Shown: positions 23,221-33,107 of the stretch, piece after piece | How the letters are laid out: each line of letters starts with the position of its first letter | Numbering within the stretch: position 1 is the first letter of the stretch | Assembly: GCF_016595505.1 (NCBI RefSeq) | Contig: NZ_JAENIL010000040.1 | Location: forward strand, 1-64,000 | Direction: 5' to 3' | From: Pelagicoccus mobilis | Lineage (GTDB): Bacteria; Verrucomicrobiota; Verrucomicrobiia; Opitutales; Opitutaceae | DNA: 64,000 nucleotides | Position numbers and translations under genes: made by a program | Notes under the pieces: generated by a model | What the model saw: the letters and a program-made list of their open reading frames with translations, nothing else | Database searches by the model: none | Told to the model about the DNA's origin: nothing

Positions 23221-25980
23221 CTACAGAACTGCGAGCGCTTTGCTGATCTCACCCTTGACTGCCTCCAGGCGTCTTTCGAACTCAGGCAAACGTCGCTTGG
23301 CTTGGTCAAAATCTCCAATTTTCCCAGCCTGTTCCATTTCCCCGGAAACCGAAGACAGCGCTGAGCTCTCAATATTCATCGACATGCCCTTCACGGCATG
23401 GCCGCTCGAAAGCAGCTCATAAGCGTTCTTTTCTTCAATCGATCGTTTCAATTGAGCCAGCCTGATTTCAACTTCCTCCAGAAACGAGGCGGCAACCTGT
23501 CGGACGAGCCCATCGTCGCCCATCATATTAGCTCTCAACTTCTCCAAATCGAGTAACGATTCATCCGAATCTCCTTGTTTCAAAACAGTATCCAAATCTC
23601 CAGCACCATTAGCCTGAACCTTCGACCCGAGCCACGATTCCAAAATAGCAAGGAGCTTATCGGGTTTGATCGGCTTAGCGATGTAGTCATCCATCCCCGC
23701 TTCCAGACACTTCTCGCGATCGCCCTTTATGTTATTAGCGGTCATGGCGACGATTGGCGTACGACTACGCTCTTCTTTCATCTCATCCGCACGGATACGT
23801 TGACTCGCTTCATAACCGTCCATTTCCGGCATCTGGCAATCCATGAACACAAGGTCATAGTTAAACTGCTCCAAATTTCGCAACGCCTCCAACCCGTTCG
23901 CTGCCAAGCTCACTTTCAAACCAAATTTCTCCAAGATTCCCTTGGCCACATGTTGATTGGTCACGTTGTCTTCAACCACCAACACCCTCGCGGTGAACTT
24001 CACATCCGCAAACTCCGAAAAGCGACGAGGAATCGCAGCCGCGACCCCTGAGGCCTCCAACAAAGCGTTGTATAATTCAGACTGACACACCGGCTTGCTC
24101 GCGAAGGACCTGAATCCTGCCTTCTCAAACATCTCCGTTTTTCCGGGACGAGCGTATCCCGTCATCATGATCAAACGAGTATGTCGCAACACCCCTGAAT
24201 CACGAATGGCATGAGCAAGCTGCAATCCGTCCATCCCTGGCATTCGCCAATCCAAAATGGCAATGCCGAAAGGGCTGCCGGACGAGTGAGCCTCATGCAG
24301 CGCCGCGATTGCAGATCCGCCATCCTCAGCCATGGCGTGCTCAATTCCCCAGCCTTCGAGTATGTAATGAAGCACCTCCCGATGCGTGGCATTGTCGTCC
24401 ACAACCAGCACCTTCTCGTTTGGCAAATCCACAGTGATCGCTAGCTCGTCCTGCTCCGCTGCATTCTCAAGGTCCATAGTGAACCAAAACCTCGAGCCTT
24501 TTCCAAATTCGCTTTCGACGCCAATTTGTCCCCCCATCATCTCAACCAACTGCTTACTAATCGCTAGCCCCAAGCCTGTCCCGCCATAAAGCCGAGTCGT
24601 TGACCCATCGGCCTGACTGAATCGGGTGAACAGACTCGTTTGCTGCTCCTCCGTCAGCCCGATACCCGTATCAACGACTTCCATACGCAGCAGAGTTCGC
24701 TCTTCTCCCGTTTCGACAATCGTTCCATAGACCGCAACTTCGCCCTGCTCGGTGAACTTGATCGCATTCCCGACCAAATTAGTAATCACTTGCCGAATAC
24801 GGCCTGGGTCCGCCTTCAACCACTTGTTCAGCAAAGGCCCCGCAGGACAGACGAACTCCAAGCCTTTCTCCTGAGCCCGAAACGCCAAATTGGCGGCGAG
24901 ATCCTGCATCAAGGCGCCCACTTCGAAATCGATTTCCTCCAACTCCAGCTTTCCCGCTTCGACCTTCGAAAAGTCGAGAATGTCATTGATCAAGCTCAAC
25001 AACGATTCAGCGCTGCTTTTCACCTTCCGAGCATACTCGTACTGCGTATCATTCAGGTCCGCATCCAAAAGCAGATCCGTCATCCCGATCACACCGTTCA
25101 TCGGAGTACGAATCTCATGGCTCATATTCGCCAGAAATTCGCTCTTGGCTTCGTTCGCTTTCTTCGCCTGAACGAGGGCTTCATCCCGCTTCTTCGCGCT
25201 CTCCTTTAGCGAGACCGTCATCTCGGAAAACGTCTTCGCAAGTAAGCCCACCTCGTCTCCACGAGCCTGAATATCTAACTTCGAGGTCAGATCACCGGCA
25301 GCGACGCGTTCCGCTCCCAATGACAACTCCCGCAACGGTACCGCAATATTCCTCGTGGTCACAAACCCCGCCACAGTCAGAATCAGCAACGCTGCGATCG
25401 CTCCGAAGATCGTCACCAACTCCGCTCGATCAGCGCTCTCTTCCGCACGCCTTGTCCGCAGCTCTAGCAACCTCCGCTCCTCATCCTCCAGCTCTTTCAC
25501 ACGCCGGCGGATCTCATCCATGATATCCTTGCCTCGATCGGATTTTACCACCTTGAGAGCGGCTTCCGGTCCCACGTTTCTCATCAAAACGATCGTTTCA
25601 CGCAACTCGGCAAACTTCCCATCTGGGCCATCGATGTAAGGAGCCAGTTCCTTCAGACGCGACTGCTGCAGATCATTGTCACGCGTCAACTCGATGAGCC
25701 TCTGGAAGTGGTCATCAATACTCTTTTCCGCATCGTTGAAGGGCTCGAGATAGCTTTCCTCCCCCGTCAGCAGAAAGCCACGCTGGCCCGTTTCCGCATC
25801 CTGCATGGTCGAAATCACATTCTTTAGAGCAGCCAGAACTTCATGAGTATGACTCCGCCACTTAGCAGTGTCGGTCAGCTCCAAAGTGCTACGGTAGGAC
25901 ATCGCGCCGATAAACACGACAAAGGCGAGAGCTACCATGTAGCCGGCGCCGATCTTCGCCCCTACATTCCAAAATTTCAT
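23221..25980 (-). CDS. Hybrid sensor histidine kinase with two receivers and an HPt domain
   Basis: About 919 residues from ATG 25980 (the frame is open to 26058). Order: transmembrane helix 1 ([20 protein letters not shown]), a CHASE3-like periplasmic sensor (about 30-185, with [18 protein letters not shown]), helix 2 (about 188-206), HAMP (about 208-260), HisKA with [15 protein letters not shown] (His288), an HATPase domain with NAIKF, DTGIGL and GGTGLGLAI, receiver 1 (Asp577), receiver 2 (Asp714) and an HPt with HAVKG (His861). This is a complete internal phosphorelay. The output regulator is not encoded nearby. Confidence 0.94.
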   Translation of the reverse strand: MKFWNVGAKIGAGYMVALAFVVFIGAMSYRSTLELTDTAKWRSHTHEVLAALKNVISTMQDAETGQRGFLLTGEESYLEPFNDAEKSIDDHFQRLIELTRDNDLQQSRLKELAPYIDGPDGKFAELRETIVLMRNVGPEAALKVVKSDRGKDIMDEIRRRVKELEDEERRLLELRTRRAEESADRAELVTIFGAIAALLILTVAGFVTTRNIAVPLRELSLGAERVAAGDLTSKLDIQARGDEVGLLAKTFSEMTVSLKESAKKRDEALVQAKKANEAKSEFLANMSHEIRTPMNGVIGMTDLLLDADLNDTQYEYARKVKSSAESLLSLINDILDFSKVEAGKLELEEIDFEVGALMQDLAANLAFRAQEKGLEFVCPAGPLLNKWLKADPGRIRQVITNLVGNAIKFTEQGEVAVYGTIVETGEERTLLRMEVVDTGIGLTEEQQTSLFTRFSQADGSTTRLYGGTGLGLAISKQLVEMMGGQIGVESEFGKGSRFWFTMDLENAAEQDELAITVDLPNEKVLVVDDNATHREVLHYILEGWGIEHAMAEDGGSAIAALHEAHSSGSPFGIAILDWRMPGMDGLQLAHAIRDSGVLRHTRLIMMTGYARPGKTEMFEKAGFRSFASKPVCQSELYNALLEASGVAAAIPRRFSEFADVKFTARVLVVEDNVTNQHVAKGILEKFGLKVSLAANGLEALRNLEQFNYDLVFMDCQMPEMDGYEASQRIRADEMKEERSRTPIVAMTANNIKGDREKCLEAGMDDYIAKPIKPDKLLAILESWLGSKVQANGAGDLDTVLKQGDSDESLLDLEKLRANMMGDDGLVRQVAASFLEEVEIRLAQLKRSIEEKNAYELLSSGHAVKGMSMNIESSALSSVSGEMEQAGKIGDFDQAKRRLPEFERRLEAVKGEISKALAVL

Positions 25981-26211
25981 AGGCAATCGATACGGTGAGA
26001 AGGATTCCGAGTGATTATCCACACATTCGATACACATCTTACCCCCGAGAGCAACCAACCGCTTCTCGTCCCCTTTGCATTTAGCGAGTGCTTTCGCTAG
26101 AGACCTATTCGCAGACTAGTCAGTAACCCGCGCGTGGAGTCCGCCATAAGTTTTTTGACTCCGGTAGAGCGTATTTTCCCAAACCGGCCACGATCAGGGC
26201 ACTGCCCCTTC

Positions 26212-27684
26212 TCACTCCTGCCACTTGTTCGCGGCTTGGATGGCTTTCGCGTTGTGGATTTCGGGATCGTAGCCGGCAGCTTCCCTTCGCTCGACCAAAC
26301 GCGCCTGCAGCCGCTTGACGGTAGCAGCGTATTCCGGATTTTCGGCCAGATTCGTGAACTCGCCGGGATCGTTTTGACGGTCATACAACTCCAGCCCCTT
26401 TTTTCCCCAACCCCATTGCGTAAAACGCCATCGATCAGTCCGCAGCGACTCCCCGCCGCTTCGACTAATTGTAAACGCATCCGACTTCGCCCAACTCCTT
26501 GAATCCGGATCGCTCAACAAGCCAACTAAACTATCCCCTTGAATCCAATCCGGAGCCGCGACGCCTGTCAGTTCCGCAATCGTCGGATACAGATCGACGA
26601 GCTCGGTTATCTTCAAAGTCCCTCTCCCATGCTCGCCTTTGAGCCAAGGCACGCTAACAATAAAGGGCACTCTCGTCGACTCCTCGAAAAGGTGCTGCTT
26701 CTGGTACTTGTGATGCTCTCCCAACTGGTAGCCGTGATCGCTGGTGAATACCACAATCGTATTCTCCGTGTAGCCATTCTCCTCGAGAGCATCCAGCACT
26801 CGACCGACCTGAGCGTCCATGTAGGAAATACTCGCGTAGTACGCCTGCATCAGCCCCTTGTGCAACTCCGGTGTCACCCCCCAGTCTTCCGCGTCCTTGT
26901 AGCCACGAATAACCTTGGGCACATCCAACAGATCATCCTCAGGCACAACAGGCGGCAACATCGCCTCACGATCGTATAGCTCGAAATACTTGGCCGGAGC
27001 GACCAACGGAACGTGCGGCCTCACGAATCCCACCGCCAAGAAAAATGGACGATCCCCCATATTCTCCAGATAGCGAATGGCTCCGTCGGCAGACATACCA
27101 TCAGCGTTTTCAGAATCCCCCGTAGTCGTTTCAACACTACGGAACGTTTGCGATCCCTTGAACGCCGGTGACCAATCCACACTCACCCCTGGGGCCTCAT
27201 GCTCCAGAGCCTTGATATTTACCACTTCATCCCAAGACGGTTCGTCATCACACCAAGTACTCCCCTTAACGATATCGCTCGGCACGTTCATATGATAGAT
27301 TTTCCCGACTCGCGCCGAGAAATAGCCATTTTCCCGGAAAAGTTCCGGAAGCGTATTCAGCGACTTTCCCTCAGCTCGCTCCACGCCCCAATTCCCTAAC
27401 GTGCCATTGGAATACGGATACAACCCTGTCAGCATCGAAGCTCGCGAAGCGCCACAAACGGGATACTGGCAATGCATATTCTCGAACTTCACCCCTCGAG
27501 CCGCCAAGCGATCCAGATTCGGCGTCTTGCACTGAGCATGCCCAAATCCACTGAGCGCCGTATTCAGGTCATCCGAGATCAAGAAAAGCACATTCGGCCT
27601 TTCAGGAGCCTTCGCGTCTAGACCGACCGAAGCCGTGAAAGCGAACAAACAAAACAAGTAGCGCAAAGCAGAGGTTAATCTCAT
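26212..27684 (-). CDS. Exported arylsulfatase-type sulfatase (S1 family, iduronate-2-sulfatase-like)
   Basis: About 490 residues from ATG 27684; the longer open frame overlaps the upstream regulator and lacks a signal peptide. Signal peptide LRYLFCLFAFTASVGLDA. The formylglycine motif is CGASR (Cys77 to Arg81), within the C/S-x-P/A-S-R consensus. Calcium-binding residues are in SDDLNT (37-42) and the later SDHGYQLGEHHKYQK. The C-terminal part (LRTDRWRFTQWG, ELYDRQNDPGEFTNLAENPE) is standard for the iduronate-2-sulfatase-like subfamilies common in algal-polysaccharide clusters. A separate formylglycine-generating enzyme is needed and is not in the window. It lies 104 bp downstream of the XylR-type regulator on the same strand. 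Confidence 0.93.
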   Translation of the reverse strand: MRLTSALRYLFCLFAFTASVGLDAKAPERPNVLFLISDDLNTALSGFGHAQCKTPNLDRLAARGVKFENMHCQYPVCGASRASMLTGLYPYSNGTLGNWGVERAEGKSLNTLPELFRENGYFSARVGKIYHMNVPSDIVKGSTWCDDEPSWDEVVNIKALEHEAPGVSVDWSPAFKGSQTFRSVETTTGDSENADGMSADGAIRYLENMGDRPFFLAVGFVRPHVPLVAPAKYFELYDREAMLPPVVPEDDLLDVPKVIRGYKDAEDWGVTPELHKGLMQAYYASISYMDAQVGRVLDALEENGYTENTIVVFTSDHGYQLGEHHKYQKQHLFEESTRVPFIVSVPWLKGEHGRGTLKITELVDLYPTIAELTGVAAPDWIQGDSLVGLLSDPDSRSWAKSDAFTISRSGGESLRTDRWRFTQWGWGKKGLELYDRQNDPGEFTNLAENPEYAATVKRLQARLVERREAAGYDPEIHNAKAIQAANKWQE

Positions 27685-27788
27685 AATCTTTTCTGGGTCC
27701 CCTATCCTCCGAAACATACACAGCAATGTACATACCGAACGTTGCTCTAACTGTTGAGAGCCCATCATCGGACTGTGAAAAAGCAGAC

Positions 27789-28979
27789 CTACTCCAAGTC
27801 CGACCTCTGATGCCCTTGCTCCAGCGACCACTGGCGACGGTACTGCGACGGAGAGAGATCCGTCGCCTTCTTGAAGGCCTTGTGCAGGTAGGTATAAGAC
27901 GAATACCCGCAGATCTCAGCAATCTCATACATCGTGTGCTTTGTCTCGACGAGCAGGTCCTTCGCTTTGCTTAACTTTCGGCGACGAATCTCCTCCCCCG
28001 GACTGTGTCCCAAAGCTTGGTTGAACTTCATCTCCAGTGCACGCCGGGCCATCGGCACATGTTTGAGAATCTTGGAAACGTTAATCCCCTCCTCCAAGGC
28101 ATGCTCATCTATATAGCGAAGAGCTTGCTCAAGCTGCGGATCGTCGACCGCCAACGTATCCGTTGATCCGCCTAGGATAACACGAGTCGGCTTCACCTTG
28201 GCCAGAGACGGCAAATCAGTCTCACCTTCCATCAGCTTATCTAAATAGCTAGCGGCCAGCTTTCCTATCTGTATCCCCGCATCCTCCACCGCGGTCAAAC
28301 GGGGATCGCAAGCGTTATCGAGCAAGTCGTCCGTATTGCTCGCGATCACTGCAACCTCGTGCGGGACCAGTATGCCCGCCATTCGACAGGCATCGATTAC
28401 CTCCCGTCCGATCGGGGCGTTCCATGTCACAACCGCGATCGGCTTGGGCTGCTCGTTGAGCCAGTCCACGACGCTTTGACTCCAATCCTGCCATGATTCG
28501 AGCGATGAATAATCCGGCTGCATGGAAAGCAGCTCATGCTTGATTCCCAAACTTCGGGCCACCCGGCGAAAAGCTTGGTGCTGCTCCCTTACGCCCGGCC
28601 GCATCGTCGCGCCGACATATCCAAAACGCTTGAAACCTTTGGCCAGCAAATGCTCTAGAGCTAAGCGAGCCGTCTCCATATGATCCGTCATCACTTGGGG
28701 GTGCGGCTGATCGGGGACCATAATATCCGATACGTCTACGATCGGCACTCCATACCTTTCTAAACGTCGTGCAGTTTTCCGGCTGTCGAGCATGGCGATT
28801 ATCCCGTCCCCCTCCCAGCTCTTGGGCAAAAAGAACGAGCCATGCTCCGGCTTTTCCGGACTGACCCAGTTATGCCAACGATGGTGCTTATTCGCTTCCG
28901 AGAGGATGCCTTCAATCAAGCGTCGCCCCCAACCAGAAGAGGTCTCAATAAGAATCGCGATCTGCTTGAGCGGCTTCAT
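27789..28979 (-). CDS. XylR-type AraC-family transcriptional regulator with periplasmic-binding-protein sensor
   Basis: 396 residues: an N-terminal LacI/PurR-type sugar-sensing domain (about 6-270; QIAILIETSSGWGRRLIEGIL, FKRFGYVGAT, VAVIASNTDDLLDNACDPRLTAVE) joined to a C-terminal AraC DNA-binding domain with two helix-turn-helix units (about 285-385; EIAEICGYSSYTYLHKAFKKATDLSPSQYRRQ). This layout is that of the xylose regulator XylR. It is divergent from the GH42-like gene across a 170-bp region rich in inverted repeats, which probably contains its operator. Confidence 0.93.
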   Translation of the reverse strand: MKPLKQIAILIETSSGWGRRLIEGILSEANKHHRWHNWVSPEKPEHGSFFLPKSWEGDGIIAMLDSRKTARRLERYGVPIVDVSDIMVPDQPHPQVMTDHMETARLALEHLLAKGFKRFGYVGATMRPGVREQHQAFRRVARSLGIKHELLSMQPDYSSLESWQDWSQSVVDWLNEQPKPIAVVTWNAPIGREVIDACRMAGILVPHEVAVIASNTDDLLDNACDPRLTAVEDAGIQIGKLAASYLDKLMEGETDLPSLAKVKPTRVILGGSTDTLAVDDPQLEQALRYIDEHALEEGINVSKILKHVPMARRALEMKFNQALGHSPGEEIRRRKLSKAKDLLVETKHTMYEIAEICGYSSYTYLHKAFKKATDLSPSQYRRQWSLEQGHQRSDLE

Positions 28980-28980
28980 T

Positions 28981-29080
28981 TAGCAAATGATTACAAAGTC
29001 TGCGTGTTTTGAGACAATCGATACGCAAAAGGTGATTGTCAATATTTGCGCCATTTGCTATCGTTTTCCTGATAAACGAT
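28981..29080. promoter_or_regulatory. Candidate operator region between XylR-type regulator and GH42-like gene
   Basis: Three inverted repeats: TAGCAAATG (28981-28989) with CATTTGCTA (29052-29060); GACAATC (29013-29019) with GATTGTC (29034-29040); ATCGTTT (29060-29066) with AAACGAT (29074-29080). They fill the divergent promoter region. Confidence 0.5.
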
Positions 29081-29149
29081 CGAGGCAGGGAACCCCTATC
29101 CCGTAGGATCAGCACATTTGCCCGTTCCAACACTCCCCTTACACCAAAC

Positions 29150-31531
29150 ATGACTAAACAAACCGGCACTTTCCTAATGTCTTGCTTGCTCGCTCTCATG
29201 CTGGGCTGCACCTGCATCGCGAAAAGCAAACTCGAAGAAGAAGCGCTCGCAAAGCTCAGCTCTCTCGAGGAGTTGATGGATGAGGCTCGCTCCAAATCTA
29301 TCGACGTTACTCGTGAAGAAACCGTAGTCTGGTTCTCCAAAGAGTTCATCAAATTCGCCAACTGGGACGAAGCGAACATCGAAGCCAACGAGTACCTATT
29401 CGGTGTCTACCACGAGCCATTCAGGAGCCAGAAAGAGAAGCTCGCCAAAGAGCTTCCCGACTTCGAACGTACAAAAGTCATCGAGATTCTCGATAAGGGC
29501 ATCGCCACCCTAGAAGACGTACTAGCAGGAAAAATCGTCCGCCGCCCCGTCAATAAAGTCGATTGGCAAAACATCGAAGTCGCCGACGACGTACTGCTCA
29601 GCAACGGCAAGCCCATCTTCCTATACGACTATTTCTCTAAGTCAGTTGGACGTCCCCTTACCGACACGCAAGTTTACAACGACCACCTTGGAGCGATTTT
29701 CCACGGCGGCGAAAATCTGTATCCAGTAGACCACGACCGCGCGATCAACTCTTTCCTGCTAAACGAGGATGGAACATGGAATGAAGAACTGCTAAAGGAG
29801 ATCACCGACATTGTTGATACAAACGTGGGATTTCTCCTTTTCTGGAACGGTGGCATTCCCGATTGGGTTCTCAACAAAGAGCCTGAAGCCAACAAAGGTC
29901 GCGGCCTCTTCACCGGCTTCGATATCGACAACCCGCTCGTACGCGACGTCTGGGGTAAAATCGCTCGCAAATCCGGCGAACTCACCCAAGGCAAAAAAGT
30001 AACGCAACTCGGCTATATCCTCTCAAACGAACCACACTGGTACGCCGCCAAAGAGCACTGGACCCAGCGCTACCTGGAAATGAATTCGATTTCCTCCTAC
30101 ACCGACGCCAACTTCAAGGCGTGGTTGAAGGAGAGCTATAACGGAGATATCAAGGCCCTAAACAAGAACTGGGAAACGTCTTTTGCTGACTTCGACTCAG
30201 TCACCTATCCGTTCCCACTACCGCGCGCTCTCCGCGGCAAACCTCTCTGGTACGATTTCTGCCGATTCAATATGGATCGCGGTACAGATTGGTTCACTTA
30301 CATCCAAGAAGAACTCCGTAAAGGTAATCCAGATGCGGATACAAGCATCAAGCTCCAGCCAAATCTCTTCTCGGAAAACTATCGTTCGCACGGTATCGAC
30401 GTAGAAGCCCTCACCGAGCTCACATCCATGATCGGCGACGACGCGAAGACTCAGTGGATACGCAACCTCAATCGCAAAAAGCCAGATCCTTGGGAAGCGC
30501 ACTACGCTTACTACTGGGAAGAGCTCAGCCTCACCTACGATTTCATGGAGTCAGTCGCTCCCGAGAAAATCCACTTCAACTCGGAAAACCACTTCCTATC
30601 AGCCTCATGGGTACGCGAACTTGATCAGCCAGAGGAATACGTGCGCAGCGTATACTGGCTCGCAACCATCCAAGGCATGGATGCCAACATCGCTTGGTGG
30701 TGGGCACGCGACCCTAACGGCTCCCCGGAAGATCGCATGGAAGGCGAACTCGACTTTTTCGACCCTGCCCTGGCCGGATCTTACGCCGCCTCTGCCAACC
30801 AGCAGCCACACATCGTCAACGAAGTAACTCAAGTCATGTACGACATGAATAGCTTCTCTGAGGAGATTATGGCCATTCGCAAACAGCGTCGCCCACTCCG
30901 AGTATTCTACTCCGAAACATCTGCGATCAACAAACCGAGGCACATGACGGACCTCTTCGAAGTCTACGAGCAACTCTTCTTCGAAGGATTCCCAATGGGA
31001 TTCGCTACCGAAAAAATAATAAAGAAGCAGGACCACGAACAGTGGGATGCGATCGTCGTATATAAAACTGAATACGTAACAGACTCGGAGTTCGAAACCT
31101 TACAGAGCTACCTCGACCAAGGTGGAACAGTTCTATTGGACAACAAGTCTAGCCTCTCGAAAAACCAGCACGGTCACAAACGCCTCGACTCGCTCAAAAG
31201 CAGCAAGGGCAAGCTGATCGTCATGGGCAAGAACGCATCCCTAAGCGAAACAAAGGTCAAAGCCCTCGAGCTAGTTGAAGCGAGCCTGCCAGAACTCGTG
31301 CTCACCGAAGATAATGGCACTGGCCACAAAGGCTGCACCTGGCGCGTGGTCGAAGGCCCGAACGGATCAACTTTAATCAACATCCTGAACCTCGGCACAC
31401 ACACAGCAAACCTCACCCTCAAGAACCAGAAAGGCAAAGGAGTGAAATCAATCAACATGCTCACCAGCCAAAAGGTAGGATCCAAATTCGAACTCAAGCC
31501 AAATGGAGTTCTGCTGCTAGAAGTGAAATAA
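29150..31531 (+). CDS. Exported GH42-like (clan GH-A) glycoside hydrolase, probable lipoprotein
   Basis: About 793 residues from ATG 29150. The signal segment ends LMLGC (Cys20), so the mature protein may be a lipoprotein; a second cysteine and AKA-like site nearby leave ordinary secretion possible. The catalytic barrel has SNEPHWY with the acid/base Glu294, the GH42-like stretch FKAWLKESYNGDIKALNKNW and a later SENHF near residue 480. The C-terminal half (RPLRVFYSETSAIN, FEGFPMGFATE, LDQGGTVLLDN) matches the trimerisation-type domain of GH42. Related GH-A families include GH167 neocarrabiose-releasing enzymes and GH50 agarases, so galactoside specificity is plausible but not shown. First gene divergent from the XylR-type regulator. 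Confidence 0.78.
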   Translation: MTKQTGTFLMSCLLALMLGCTCIAKSKLEEEALAKLSSLEELMDEARSKSIDVTREETVVWFSKEFIKFANWDEANIEANEYLFGVYHEPFRSQKEKLAKELPDFERTKVIEILDKGIATLEDVLAGKIVRRPVNKVDWQNIEVADDVLLSNGKPIFLYDYFSKSVGRPLTDTQVYNDHLGAIFHGGENLYPVDHDRAINSFLLNEDGTWNEELLKEITDIVDTNVGFLLFWNGGIPDWVLNKEPEANKGRGLFTGFDIDNPLVRDVWGKIARKSGELTQGKKVTQLGYILSNEPHWYAAKEHWTQRYLEMNSISSYTDANFKAWLKESYNGDIKALNKNWETSFADFDSVTYPFPLPRALRGKPLWYDFCRFNMDRGTDWFTYIQEELRKGNPDADTSIKLQPNLFSENYRSHGIDVEALTELTSMIGDDAKTQWIRNLNRKKPDPWEAHYAYYWEELSLTYDFMESVAPEKIHFNSENHFLSASWVRELDQPEEYVRSVYWLATIQGMDANIAWWWARDPNGSPEDRMEGELDFFDPALAGSYAASANQQPHIVNEVTQVMYDMNSFSEEIMAIRKQRRPLRVFYSETSAINKPRHMTDLFEVYEQLFFEGFPMGFATEKIIKKQDHEQWDAIVVYKTEYVTDSEFETLQSYLDQGGTVLLDNKSSLSKNQHGHKRLDSLKSSKGKLIVMGKNASLSETKVKALELVEASLPELVLTEDNGTGHKGCTWRVVEGPNGSTLINILNLGTHTANLTLKNQKGKGVKSINMLTSQKVGSKFELKPNGVLLLEVK

Positions 31532-31584
31532 AATAGGAGGGCGATGCTTGCACGCGAACCCACGAGACCAAGGTCGCTCCTACT

Positions 31585-31641
31585 GTAGGTCGCCGCGCTG
31601 AGGCGAAATCTCTCTCAGGCGGGCCACCGCCCCGCCCTACA
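31585..31641. repeat. REP-like palindromic repeat, family A copy 4, abutting the GH16 start
   Basis: GTAGGTCGCCGCGCTGAGGCG then a GGCGGG...CCCGCC hairpin and CCCTACA. It ends four bases before the ATG of the GH16 gene at 31646. Confidence 0.8.
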
Positions 31642-31645
31642 ATTA

Positions 31646-32626
31646 ATGCTCCCCCAAAACACAGTATCCAAATTCTCATGCATCGCCCTGTTGCTCCTCA
31701 GCAGTCAGGGCTTTGCCAGTAAACTGACACCACTTCCCTTTTCGGATCTACAAAACAAAGGAAATTGGGTCTATAACGCCGAAGTCAGTGACGAGTTTGA
31801 GTCCGATACGCTCGACGAAGACCGTTGGTTCATCGTCGGAAAATTCGTTGACGGGAAGCCCACCTACATCCATCCGGACAAACCGAAAAAGAAAGTCTGG
31901 AAAGGTCGCGCCCCTTCACAGTTTTCAGGCCGGAACTACCGACTCGAAGACGGGATGCTCAAACTGGAAGCTCGTTGGGAACCGGACTTCCCATTCGAGA
32001 AAGAAATCCACCAACCTGTATTCGGTGAGGCATTACCCTACGAAAACATTACTACAGCCTGCCTGATCTCGCGAAAAGCCTTCAAATACGGCTATATCGA
32101 GATCCGAAGCAAAGCGGCCGACGCGCAAGTAACCAGCGCCTTTTGGTCCATGGGCCCCGGTATTGAATTCGATTTTTTCGAACAGTACGGTGACGGACGG
32201 GGTGAAGGCAAAGAGCACCTCGACAGCGAACTCTGGTGGTCCATTCGCGATTGGAAAACCTTACGAGGCAAACCATCCTACACAGAACGAAAAGACCTAG
32301 GATTTCGAGTCGCCGACGACTTCCATGTGTACGGAGTAGAGTGGGACGAAACCGGCATCAAATACTACATCGACGGAAAGCTATTTTCCTCCGTAACAGC
32401 AGACGAAGCAACAACCTGGGCCAGGGAAAATCGCGAAGTAGATGAGGACTACAACGGCTACGTTGCCACCGTCCCCATCAATATCTGGCTGGATATGGAG
32501 ATCTTCCCCTGGCACGGCATCCCAAAAAGCTTGGAAGACCTCGAACGCAACAGCCCCGAACACCTTAAACATGACGGCCGCGTGGACTACGAAATCGAGT
32601 ACGTCCGCGTCTGGCAAAAACGATGA
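31646..32626 (+). CDS. Secreted GH16 endo-galactanase-type glycoside hydrolase
   Basis: 326 residues with a signal peptide (CIALLLLSSQGFA). The GH16 catalytic ExDxxE reads EFDFFE (Glu174, Asp176, Glu179); the insertion of one residue after the Asp (ExDxxE rather than ExDxE) is the beta-bulge form of agarases, porphyranases and kappa-carrageenases. Further hallmarks are SRKAFKYGYIEIRSKAAD and AFWSMGPGIEFD before the motif and VYGVEWDETGIKYYIDGK after it. It likely cleaves internal beta-1,4 linkages of an algal galactan; which galactan cannot be decided. It follows the GH42-like gene by 114 bp. A palindromic repeat occupies the place of its ribosome binding site. Confidence 0.93.
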   Translation: MLPQNTVSKFSCIALLLLSSQGFASKLTPLPFSDLQNKGNWVYNAEVSDEFESDTLDEDRWFIVGKFVDGKPTYIHPDKPKKKVWKGRAPSQFSGRNYRLEDGMLKLEARWEPDFPFEKEIHQPVFGEALPYENITTACLISRKAFKYGYIEIRSKAADAQVTSAFWSMGPGIEFDFFEQYGDGRGEGKEHLDSELWWSIRDWKTLRGKPSYTERKDLGFRVADDFHVYGVEWDETGIKYYIDGKLFSSVTADEATTWARENREVDEDYNGYVATVPINIWLDMEIFPWHGIPKSLEDLERNSPEHLKHDGRVDYEIEYVRVWQKR

Positions 32627-32709
32627 ACGAATCCCCCAAAACCACTAGGTTAACGGTTTAGTATCCCTAATATTTGCTGATTCACTCTAATCCTCTAAAT
32701 TAGAAAAAC

Positions 32710-32721
32710 TGAAACGTTTCA
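32710..32721. promoter_or_regulatory. LacI-type operator-like palindrome TGAAACGTTTCA
   Basis: Perfect 12-bp palindrome with a central CG, the form of many LacI-family operators. It lies in the 267-bp gap after the GH16 gene, upstream of the small DHp-like gene. Confidence 0.45.
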
Positions 32722-32893
32722 ACCAGTGTAACTTCTAGGCACCTCGCAGTCTGATCGCCCCCAGACATGCTCTGAAGCTACACCACGAGTCTCCTTTCAA
32801 ACCCTACCGATTGCTTCGCCCGAGCGATCACCGTTTTCCAACTCCTGACCTCATCGAATAACCCTCTCGTAACAACATACTCCCTTAAAGGTC

Positions 32894-33085
32894 ATGGAAA
32901 CCTCCCAAACACCCTCCGATCTTTCGCTCAAGAGCCACGAACTTTTCACCCCTCTCAACCACATAGTAGGAATGGGGCACGTGCTCAACTTGACCAATCT
33001 AGATCCGGATCAGCGTGACCTCGTCGAACGAATCATCGTAGCAGGCAACGAACTCAATCGCCAGATCCACCGCCACCTTTCCTAA
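32894..33085 (+). CDS. 63-residue stand-alone histidine-kinase DHp (HisKA)-like peptide
   Basis: The peptide reads like the dimerisation/phosphoacceptor domain of a hybrid kinase: KSHELFTPLNHIVGMG then LDPDQRDLVERIIVAGNEL, compare [15 protein letters not shown] in the kinase at 23221-25980. His15 aligns with the phospho-histidine; the usual Arg of HExRTP is Phe. Nothing follows: there is no ATPase domain, and the stop is 22 bp from the convergent GH43/117 gene. AAAGG is only two bases before the ATG. It may be a decayed kinase remnant or a small phosphotransfer/decoy protein. Confidence 0.5.
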   Translation: METSQTPSDLSLKSHELFTPLNHIVGMGHVLNLTNLDPDQRDLVERIIVAGNELNRQIHRHLS

Positions 33086-33107
33086 CAGCAACTTGAAGTT
33101 AGGCCTC

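Noticed and set aside
24640-25209. Plus-strand frame of 189 codons inside the hybrid kinase
   Set aside because: Shadow of HisKA/HATPase coding sequence.
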